From assembly GCA_030704615.1 (NCBI GenBank), contig CM060733.1, positions 40,362,001 to 40,426,000 on the forward strand: a stretch of DNA of 64,000 bases, read 5' to 3'. The notes under the pieces are model-generated. The model saw nothing but the letters and a program-made list of their open reading frames with translations. It searched no databases and had not been told where the DNA came from. Positions within the stretch are counted from its first letter, which is position 1. Each line of letters starts with the position of its first letter. The position numbers and the translations under genes are program-made. The stretch is from Takakia lepidozioides. Taxonomy: Eukaryota > Streptophyta > Takakiopsida > Takakiales > Takakiaceae. Of this stretch, positions 22,413-33,600 are shown piece after piece.

Positions 22413-22559
22413 CTGAAAGCAAATGATGGGGGAAGGGGTGAAGCTCGACGATGAGCGATAGACAAGAACAAACAAGTCAAAGTGACAATAGGATGGACGG
22501 TAGCTTGGGTGGTTGGGACAATGCAGTTGGGCAGTCTCGCGCCTAAAGAGTCGCAATAC

Positions 22560-24592
22560 TTGTAACCAACTGTGAGCGTCTACAGAGTGCTAGATCCCGT
22601 CATCTATATACATGCCACGGTGTTTTGAAATGTGGGAAGTTGGATGTAATCTGATAGGAGGACTAAATTGGTTCACTTGAAAGTCTAGGCAAGTCACTGG
22701 ATCAATTCACGGAACACCAACATGAACTTGTCACGCTTGTTTTCATTTCAAGTATCAAAGCTTGCGGGGAATGGAGCCATCAGTCGTGGCGTCATTTCCA
22801 TGCATAAAATACAACCATTCAGTCTTTGCTTCGAAGGAAGACGCACAGTAAGCATCACGACCTCCGCTGTTCCTCTTTCTCTGATCCCTCCTCCATAGTT
22901 GCGTGATATTAGAATATAACGTTCCTGTAATCCCTAGTGGTTATATTGGGAGCCAATGCCCCTTACGCGGAACATTTTCTCCGATCAGCCGGCAGTTGTG
23001 TTTGTTGTGCTGCTAGGTATTTAAGTTCTCAAATGTACAGGGTAACTCGGGGCTTCCTTATTGATAAAAGCTTCGTGATACTTGAGAGAGAATCTGTGTA
23101 AGTGCCATAAGAATGGACAGTCAGACAGTTTGGGGCAGGAGAGAGCTAACATGAATTAAGTGTAGTGATCATTCAACAGTACTGGCATTTGCTGGTGTTA
23201 GCTGCAGTTCAGTGAACAATTTCATGTTACTGTTCCCTACTTGCAGTTTTCCATTTTGCACACATCAAGTTTGTGTAATGGTGCTTAGACATACTCTTAG
23301 CGATGTTAGTTTGTTTCACATATGTTAATGTTGCTGTTGCTACATTGCTTGAAAACTTGCTCATGTATCTTCTGCCGTTTTCAGGCTGGATGACAGTTGA
23401 AGGTAGGTGACCAAGTCTGGCCAAGCCAGTGTATGCATCTTCTGCTTAGGCATTTGGAAGTCTACTTAGACTTTGCAATTTTGTTGTACCTAATGGAATG
23501 GTCTTAGAAGTTTGCAAGAGGCCCGAACCTTTATGTGGATTTACTACTTGGAAATAAACTTAGAGAGAGAGAGAAAACTCAGGCCAAAGAAGAACCACTT
23601 GGCCTTACGGCTACTGCCCCTTTCGGGGGTGGGCCCTATAATAAAATAAAAAAACTTAATAAATATCCCAGGGATTCAATCCCCCTGCTCTAATATATAT
23701 ATAAATATATAAAGAAAAAATATCCACTTTGATACCATTACCTGCCAGGTATGAAGGAGGCCTCTTCACTGACAATACCAGACCCTGGCTGGTACGAAAT
23801 GTTTATGATACCCGTCCAACACTGGTTAATACGAACGTGGCAACTAACAGACTCTGATTGCCGTGCATGACCTGCTTGTCTGTGGACTGTGTATAGTCTT
23901 TGGAGGTGTGTTTTCGGGGTGTAGACCCAACATGGGTCCGCGTTTCTTCTTCAGATGAGGCAGTAGATGAGGTACAAAGGATCTGTTCTTTCCATATCTC
24001 TCTCTTTCCTCTTCTATTGTGTGTTATTTTGTTTTGTCCCATATGCAGCTTGGGCATTAGTGGGCGTTATTTAGTTCGTTTTCTTTTTCTGTCTGGAGAG
24101 TTTGCACTTCAAGTTTTGCGTGGTCACTTTCAGGTCCGATCTCTCCCACCACATTGGCGATTGTTGAGAGCACAAACTGCAAATTGAACTCCGCATACGC
24201 AGTTCACGAGTGCAGAGCTAAGATGAAGAGATCAAGCCGGTAGCAGGCTGACTTGCCAAGCTGACAGAAACCCGGATCACAGCTGGCAGTTGCTTTCAGG
24301 TACACTTTGGAAACAAGGTTTGCAAGCAGTCTCAACTGTTGGAACGTAAAAGTATGTAAGGCTGATTTGTGGATTTCTTGAAATAAGAAAGATTGGAGCA
24401 CATTGGGGGTGACCATCAACAGATTGTTCAGGGACGCCTGGACATCTCGGGCTCGTGGCAGCTACTCACCCTAGGCGGTTCAACCCTTTGACATATAGCC
24501 TCGCAGTTCTTGATACTGGGATTACTCCGTGCAGTCCTCACGTCATCCCATATACATCAGGATCCCCCCCAAAGCCCCTTACTTTTTGATCC
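22560..24592. other. Intergenic, no gene recognised; simple repeats
   Basis: Contains a short (GA)n near 23563-23575, an (AT)n-like tract near 23692-23712 and possible 5' UTR or promoter of the GT47 gene at the right. ORFs here are short and without motifs. Confidence 0.45.
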
Positions 24593-26571
24593 ATGGGGAC
24601 AGTAAAGTTTGGACTAAGGACACCCTTCGTTATCCTGTTGATGTGTGTGGGCTTGCTGGTGCTTGGGTATGTCATGAGCATGGACCACTTTCCAGCGACC
24701 TTCATGCTCCCTACATGGAACTACACCAGTACCCGGTCTCAATTTGTTGAGAATCTTCAAGAAGAAGGGGAACCAGGTCAGATTTCCCCAGGAGCACAGA
24801 TAGATCCAAAGCACTGCAATTGCACGGTGAATGTCACCCGGGATTGTCCCCCGGTGAAAGAGACAGTGATTGTCAACAAGATTGAACAATGGGGCCCAGT
24901 GCTCAAGCAGTGGTGGGCTCAGGGCAAGCCATGGCACCAACCCAGCATGTTCCCCAGGTGTACCATGGATGCCTGCTTTAACTTTTCGAGATGCGAAAAC
25001 ATGGAGGAGCTCCTAGTCTACCATTACAACTTACCATCCCCGCCGGTCAGATACTTCACCGGATTAGACAAATCTCAATGGAACACCCCGGACCCTGAGA
25101 AAGCTTGTCTTTTCTTTGTGTTTTCCGATCTGATGGAGCCCCATAGGCCACACCCCAACACTCTTCCTTACTGGAACAATGGACTCAACCATGTGATCAT
25201 CAGCTTTGCAGACTTCTGGTTTCAGCGGAATCCGCCCCCAGAAAGCATAGAAAATGCCTCAATTGCAGTTTCAGCACAGCTTGGATCGATCTACCGGCCA
25301 ATGTTTGACATCTCCATTCCCTTGTCAGGAACACACCACTTTCCCATGTTCCAGTCTCTTAAACCATTTGATAGGAAGTACTTGATGACATTCAAAGGGT
25401 CGAGGTACCTGGGTAAAGGCGAAGGCACGCTCCGAAGCCACAAAGACTTTCGGGAGATGCACAACGGAAAGGATATTATCGTAGCCACTACTTGCCGGCA
25501 GGTATGATCGATCCTGATCGCAGCCTGACTGAGCTTCTTTTTGTCCAGAACCTTCATGTCCATTGTGATCTTACTTGGTACACAACATACAATTGGACGA
25601 TGGTTCAGCTTCTATGGTGCCATTCTAGTCCATCAAGTATTTCTACTTATAAAGTCCATAGAGTGTGGATAGTACTCTGCTCATAGACTTTGTCTTTCTA
25701 AGGTTCCCTTGAGCTTTTGATTCAGCTACAACATCCCTATATGTGGAACTTCAAGAGACTACACTTTCAGCTGAGGTGTCCAACATTGTAGACTTGAATT
25801 AGGAGAATAGCAGCGACATCTACTCTTCAGCACCCATCTCTCTGTATGTCTTAATGCAAGTGATGGGAGTCATCTTTGTGTGGTGAGATCGCCGGCTGGA
25901 AGAGCCAATTGGATGTAATGCTGCACACGAGGCGGTCCACTGCTCTGAGATACTCACTGCTCTGAGATACTCATGTTCTAGCAGGGTGTAATGTAGCCCA
26001 ACAACTGCAACAGAGGCTCTGAGGAGCAATGAACGAGCTCTTCTTACTGACATTTTCTTCCTGTTTCATCCTCTTGTTATAGCAGGGCACAAATGATATA
26101 ATGAGAAAGGAGAGACCATGGCTAGGCGCACATTGTGATGAGGACCAAGAATTGTATGAAAAATACAACTACATGGATCTGATGAACACTACATTTGCTG
26201 TTGTGCCAGCTGGGCGGTCACCAGCTTCCTATAGATTCATTGAAGTTTTGAGTGCAGGAATAATCCCAGTTCTTGTTGCAGACAATTATGTGAAGCCTTT
26301 TGATACTCTGATTCAATGGCAGAGGTGTTTGATCCAGTTTCCATCCAGGGAACTGCACCATATTTTGCCAACCATACGGGCACTCTCCAAGGGGGATGTG
26401 GTGGAGAGACAAAGGTATTGTCTCTTTGTGTATCATGAGTTTTTGAAGGACGATGATACATTACTGAGATCAGTCATCAGATCTTTCAAAGCGAGATTTT
26501 ATGGTATGTTTGCAGGATTCAGTGAGATCCTACCTCAACCTCCAGGAAAGAGGTTGCGATTTAAGCTATAG
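24593..26571 (+). CDS. Exostosin-family glycosyltransferase (GT47), type II membrane protein
   Basis: Two exons, 24593..25501 and 26086..26571, with a clean GT-AG intron in phase 0, encode 464 residues. A short cytosolic N terminus and one hydrophobic segment (about residues 11-30) make a Golgi type II topology. The lumenal part has a cysteine-rich stem (HCNCTVNVTRDCPP) and then the exostosin domain: RKYLMTFKGSRYL, MHNGKDIIVATTCR, CDEDQELYEKYNY, TTFAVVPAGRSPASYRFIEV and a P-V-L-V-A-D end. The words resemble metazoan EXT1/EXT2 more than typical plant xyloglucan-type GT47. No GT64 domain follows. Likely role: sugar transfer to a cell-wall or proteoglycan glycan; donor and acceptor unknown. The ATG at 24593 is in ATCCATGGG context. 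It looks intact. Confidence 0.88.
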
Positions 26572-27643
26572 TAGTGTATAAAACTCAGATTTAAAACCCT
26601 TCAGACACTTCTTCACAGGAAGTGCTGTTCAAAGAAAATGACCCTTAACTCTGGGTATTTTTGTGATTTTGTCCAGAAAAGACACACATCACAAACATAG
26701 GTAGATATTGACTTACATGGAGTAAAACAATGCTATTGCATTTGAACATGTCTGTTCCCTGTCACTCATACCACCAGCAGATGTTAAGGTAAGCAAGAAA
26801 GTTTTCATTTGCAAAGGGATGGGGGTGTGACAACACAGTTGGGTTGTTTTGAATATAAACATGAGAGCACTCCATCAGAATCGTGGAAGGTATCCGAGGT
26901 CTTGTCCTTCTATATGAGGTGGAGATCAGCGCGAAGTGAAATAGGGAAGAATTGTACTCATGTTGCATTGCAGTCGCACATGCTATACCTAGTGGCCACA
27001 GAATCAATGGTCTTTGACCCAGACTAGAGCTAATCAACATGGCAGTATGGAAATGCAAATTCTCTCACTGCACATGACATTTGCAAGATTGCGAGTTTAT
27101 ACTAGCTGTGCATGTATGAAACAATGGGAGGTGTTACCACTTTGGTATTGATTGAGCTCAGGTCACCACCCATCATCCACTTTGGTTGCAGATGTAGCAG
27201 TGAACTCTTCAAACCATCCCTCGCAACACTGAAAATAAACCATGCTATGAGGAGTGCGAGAGAACACCGATCACAGAAGGATCTTTCCGTTCCACCAGAT
27301 GACATTCAGCACCCAACTGTCTTTACTGTAAACATCATGTACAAGAGCTGATCAAATTGATTCAATGCCTACTGATTACATGACTGATTGCACAAAATGG
27401 GGGCAACTTGCAAGCATCAAAGCGCGATGGCATGCAGCACATGGCCATCAGGTGATTACAGCACAAGACTCAAGGAATCTTGTTCTTCACTGTCACTCTG
27501 CAGTTCATTGGCCTTCGATGGTCTTACAGTGTGCAGTAGGCTCCGGAAATCGGCTGGACCTATAACAACCTTTAACCTTGCCAGTAAATTTCATTGTGGC
27601 CCTGGTTCTCACCAGAAAACAGCAATGCATAAAGTACAGCGAG
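26572..27643. other. Intergenic between convergent GT47 and SpoU genes
   Basis: The two genes converge here, so it holds both 3' UTRs. No further gene recognised. Confidence 0.45.
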
Positions 27644-30600
27644 TCAAGAGACTCTCAAGTAGTTGGGCTCTTCAATGTCATTAGCAAGACCTCCCTTCAA
27701 TAAATCACCAAGTGAGCCACTGCGCTCTCCACCTTCCTTCATCTCCACAAGACGATTGAGAATCTGGACGGTTCGACGGTTATGGCGCAAAGAGAACTCA
27801 GCCTGTAACACTTGCTGATCCTCTGGTGTGAGGTCCCCATGACTACCCTGCAAAATTGAATGTAGTATTTCAAAACCCACAGCAAGTATTTTGCAGATGG
27901 CATATCCTTTGTTTCCAAGATCAAAGGTTGCCTCAAGTCCCCTAAGAATCAACATCTAATTTCATGAAATTTGAAAGGCCAATGACTAAACTCCCCAAGG
28001 TGGAGATGTAGATATGCCACCAGGCATCTCTGATCCCAGTAATGAAGGACCACTGTGACGAACTGCTGTCTCTAAATAGGCAGTACTAGCCCCTAATTTC
28101 ATGGTAGGGAGGACAATGAAAGAAGAAATGCCCCTCAGACCCAATCTTTCGCTTGTCTTTTTAGCATAAGCAAAAAGAGAATGCAATAGTTCTTTTTTGC
28201 TCACCATACGCTTATAGGGGACATGAAAGGTGGGGAAAGGGTTGGGGGAAGGTGTTAGGGGTCTCACAGCACGTGCAATTCTGTCATGAGCTGCATGGTG
28301 CATGAGGATACCCGCAGCAACAGATACATTAAATGAATCCACCATCCCGGACATGGGTATACTGCATCGGACATCCGACAATGCTATGGCCTCTGCACTC
28401 ACACCCCTGCAGCCGTGATTCCTTCAATTAGTGAACAAAGTGCCCTTGCTCCATCTTCCTAAGGAAAACTGGAAGAAGAAGATTATCATCAGTGTACCAG
28501 AGGAAAGGTGATAGGGAACTCTACCAAAGTTTCAGATCTTATCAGCAGAAAGAAGTCTGGACGAACCTGTACTCGTTCCCAAAAAAGACAGCTGTCGGTA
28601 CTGTCCAGTCCATGTCAAGAATGGACACCTATCCAACACCCACACAGCCTTTAATCCATGTCAATCTCAGGTGCAAGTTCAATTTGCACAAGAATTGAAC
28701 CAGTGAGAGAGAGAGAGAATGTACTCATGAGACGTATTTAGCAGTAGCCTTGTAGCATAGCAAGAGAATGTAATCAAAAGACGTTGCTTGCCATACTCTT
28801 GTGGCAGAACAGAGACAGAATAGAATAGACAGCAGTGATCAGACCGAAAATGATCTCACATAGAACCTCATGGAGAGTCATAACACATCACTGATAGCCT
28901 TTTCCGGCACCATCATAGATCCTCATATTTTTTTGGTTCTCAGGATGGCAGTATGAGGACACATAGCTCGTACCCCAAACATTTAAACTCCATTACAGTT
29001 GCTGAGAGATTTCTGACTTCTTAGTCAAAAAGTAGTCCAAAAAGCAGATTTGCAAGACAGACAACACTAAAGAGGGAGGGTGAGTGTGGATTATGTACAC
29101 TCACCACATTGGGACTGTTGGTGCCTGCTTGGCAACCATTGACATAGTATACCCTAACCACAAGGATGGAAGGGTGAGCTTTGTAACACTCTCAACCCGG
29201 ATCTGCCTCCATACCTCCCTTACAAATCCTTAGTTGAATATCAGTTTTCAGGTGTTCTAAGTGGCAATCAGATACACACTAGGTAGGCCCTTCTCACAAA
29301 CAGATCTGTCATATCAAGCAACAATAGAAGTAGGGATGTCTCCTTGAAGATAAATCCTTCTCACATTCATACATCCTTCAACCCCAGAGCAAAACAGATA
29401 GCAGGTGGTGGTATCTACTAGAGAGCCCCCAAGATTTAAGGAGGCCCTAACTGGCCATGACAGGTGTCTTGCTCACTCTTAATATTCAGAACCCTAATTT
29501 CAAAGGATCCGCATAACTGAGTGTTATGCCTCTGTTCATCCGGAAAAACTATGAGTGAAAGGTAGTGGTCAAAACAAGATTACAGAGAGGGAGAAAGAAG
29601 ATGTTGTTTGCCATAGCCAGCATAAAAGAATTGAACCAGTTATTAAAATTGTGTTGTTTGTAAATCCAGGGGTTGTCTTTTAATCCAATTGTCTCTCATG
29701 TGCAGCACGCAGCCCAGTGATGCGATCGCTCCTTCCTGAAAGCATCGGTATCAGGGTCGAACTTCAACAGTTCTGCAATTGAGGCTTTCTCTCCCTGTCC
29801 TCTAGGAAGCCTATTGACATTGGGTGGACTTGAAACGGGAGTGCATTAATGTCTCTGTGACTAAATGCCGGCCTTGTGACCTCGTGTCCTTGTTTGTTTC
29901 GACCTGAAGCGCTTTGCTTCAGGTAAGGTAGTGCATTGGATTTAGTTGGAAAGCTTGGGGCCTTTCCCTCTTTAGAATATGCCTACACGGGCCATTTCCT
30001 GCAACTCCCTGGAGTGTGATCTCTGAATGGTAACAAGCGGACTCCTACCGCTTGGGGGCAGCCCCTCCGCCCAAATTGGGCAGTCGTATGCTCTGTCTAG
30101 CATACTCGGCACTTGGGCTCGGGTTGGTTCCTGTGCTTAAACTTATGGCCTGCGAAAACAATCAAAAATTTAGCTCCTATCAACATCAACACTCCTCAGG
30201 GTGATCCCTGGGAATTGGTTACTTGTGCCAAATCTAGGGCTTCATGTGCTCTAGCTTAGGCTTGGATTTCATGGCTAATGGTACCATCTCGAGACTTGAT
30301 AACAGGGGTACATTGAAGGTTGCAATGACCAAAAGTGCTTCTAATAGAGTCCCGCATCAATTCAATCTTAAGGAAGTTCGTCCCTTGACTGGCTGGAGAG
30401 CGGTCTTAGACATTGGTGATTCAATGGGGCGCTCTAGGAAGACAACCAAGGGCAACAACTTCAACTTGAGAGTTTCTAATCGGTTTGATGCTCTGGATGA
30501 GGTTGAATCCAAACAGCCAGAAGGACAAGATGCCCCTAAGTGTACGGAACCTGAACGTCCTGAATCTGAAGGATTTGGTACTCTGAATGGTTTACCAATC

Positions 30601-33600
30601 CTCAAGGTTTACACAAGACGAACAAATTCTATACACGGGGTAATTGTCCCCAAGCCGTCAGATGGACAATCTGTCCCTAAGTGTGCAGAGCCTGAACGTC
30701 GTGTAACTGAAGGATTTGGTACTCTAAATGGTTTACCAATCCTCAAAGTCTACACAAGACGAGCAAAATCTATACACGGGGTAATTGTCCCCAAACATCT
30801 GACGGACAATCTGCCCCTATGTGTGCGGAGCCTGTGCGTCATGTAACTGAAAGATTTGGTACCCTGAACGGTTGGCCGTTCTCAAAGTTTACACAAGACG
30901 AGCAAAATCTACACATGGGGTAACTGTCCCCCCTTTGCAGAACGGTTGGCCGTCCAGGAGCAATCACAAGCTACCTAGACGACAAACAATTCACACGCAA
31001 AGGGCTGGCTTGCGGCTGGCCACTTTCAACTTCTCAGGGTTGACCAACCAAAGGAAACAACTTGAAGTGGGACAAGTTCTTCGGACTAATGATATTCATA
31101 TCTGTGCTGGGCAAGAAACATGGGAAACGTCGGATAAACTGGTTGGAGATGTCATTGGTTATAAATGGGCAGGTAAGATGTGTACTCTCAAGGCAGCCTC
31201 TGCCAAACGCGGTCAAAAAGGGGTTGGATTCTTTGTCCGTGATTTCTTGTTTGACAATTGTGAAATTATCAACAAGGGTTTGAGGTACGAGCATAGTATC
31301 TGGCTAAAACTGAATTTGAAGGGCGGCATGAGTACAAAGGACCTCTTTGTTGGTTGTGTTTACATGCCCACAGAGGGGACCCTTAGTGCTGACGCAGACA
31401 AGGCCTTCGAAGATGTAAAGCTGGACCGTGCTTCGTTCCTTGCCAAAGGTCAGGTGGTACTATTGGGGGACTTCAATGCCCGGGTGGGCAAAGGGATCCA
31501 TCAGGACGATATCATTGGACCTTTTGGTGAGGACGAGCTGAATTCTAATGGCAGACGGTTAATTGACTGTCTAGAAGAGCTTCAGCTCTTGACCTTGAAT
31601 AACAGGACAAGAGGTGACCAAGTGCAGGACTAGTGAGAAATCCCAAACTGGGGAACGTTCCATTGTGGACTATATCATAATGGACAAAATTTTGTTCCCC
31701 CAGTGTGCCAATGTGTTGATCGACAGAACTGATATTGGTACCTCTGACCACTTCCTGGTTTGGACTGAGATCAAAAGGTGTTTTCCCACCACCAAGAGAT
31801 CTGTGAAACGTTCGATTCGGAAGTGGCGCATAGAAAAATTCCACAATGAGGAGGTCAAGGCTGAGTACGTCCAGGCCTTGCAAGAGGCTCTCCCTCATTT
31901 TGTTCAATCGCTCCAAGAACTTCAGTCACGCTCTGTTAACGCAAGAAATGAAGTCAAAAGAGCAGTGGACTCTTGGGAGAGTTTCGTTTCCTCCGTGGCT
32001 GACAAGATCATTGGGAGGAAACTAATTGTCTGCGGTAGAGCAGTTAATTGGTGGACTAATGAGATTAAACTCAAGATAGCTGAGAGACGAGCCCTCTATA
32101 AAGAGTGCTGCAATTTGGAAACCAACAGAGAAATGTGGGCGAGGTACTACCAGCTCCGTAAAGATATCAATCAGCTTGTTAGGTCTCAGAAGAAATTATA
32201 CTGGGACAAGTTATACAGTGAAATAAAATCAAACGACCATGGTGGTAATGACAAGAAATTCTGGTTGGCCCTTCAACGTTTGTACAAGCCGAAAAACGGT
32301 CAGCAAGTACAAGCGCTGAAGACTACTAAAGGTGCAGTGGTGACTTCATCGGTTGACATTGTCAAAACCTTTGAAACTCACTACAGTATCCTTGGCAGAA
32401 CTTCTAGGTCTAACAGTGAGGGGTCTTCTGCTGAATGGAGGGACACAGTTGGAAAAACTGTTCCTATGATTCAAAACAGCCCTGATGAACTGGAGTATAT
32501 TTCAATGGCTTATAATGCTCCCATTAGTTCTTCTGAGATTGTGGAAGCAATTGAACATTTAAATGGATATAAAGCTGGTGGACCTGATGGTATTGTCAAC
32601 GAGCTTATCAAGCACAGTGGCGATCCCATGATAGAGGCCCTAGTTCTCCTCTTTAACATTATCTGGAAGACTGAAATGATCCCCTTTCGCTGGCGACAGG
32701 GGGTCATTGTCAATCTATACAAGAAGGGTGACAGAGAAGAACCGGGGAACTACCGTGGCATCACGCTCCTCAATGCTGTTGGCAAGACATTCTGCAGAGT
32801 TATAAGTACTCGTTTCGAGGTTGATCTGGAGTCTAGAGGTTGTTTCCACGAAGGCCAAGCTGGCTTTCGGCGAAACAGGGGCTGTGTGGATCATATCTTC
32901 ACTCTAAGCCAGATTATCCAGGGAAGGAAAAAAGAAGGGAAACCCACTTATGTCTTTTTCCTGGATGTCAAAAAGGCTTATGACACAGTGCGGAGAGATG
33001 GCCTATGGTTCCGCCTCTGGTCTTGTGGGATCAAGGGAAAGATGTGGAGAGTTGTCCACAACTTGTATGCTCACCCCAAAAGCTGTGTCACTGTTAATGG
33101 ACAGAAGTCCAACTTCTTTGACATAGACCAAGGTGTAGCTCAAGGATGTACTCTCTCCCCTCTGCTCTTCAATGTTTTCATCAATCAAATCCTCGAGGAT
33201 GTGGAAAGTGAGGGATTTGGGTTAAGGGTGGGTGATACCACCATACCAGCCCTTATGTTTGCGGATGACTCCGCAGGCATAGGGGAGACTCCAACCAATC
33301 TCCAGGAGTTGATTGATTGCGCGAAGAGATACTTTGATCTTTGGGGGCTAGAGGCTAATGTCAGCAAATGTGCAGTGGTAGCATTCAACAACAGAGGAGA
33401 GGGAGGAAGTGATCTTAAGTGGCAGTGGGGTAGCCAAGAGATCCCGGTCCTCCCTTCCTACACTTACCTGGGCGTTGAGTTCTCCTCCAATTGTAATTGG
33501 GATGCAAATATCCGGAAAGTTGTTCAAACTGGCAAGGGCAAAGCTCTGGGGCTCACTAAATTTTTCCACTGCAGAGGGGTCAACTCTGAGGTTAAGAAAA

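Noticed and set aside
31614-31633. Programmed -1 frameshift in the LINE
   Set aside because: The shift lies inside the endonuclease domain and not between ORFs, so it is most simply an inactivating indel.
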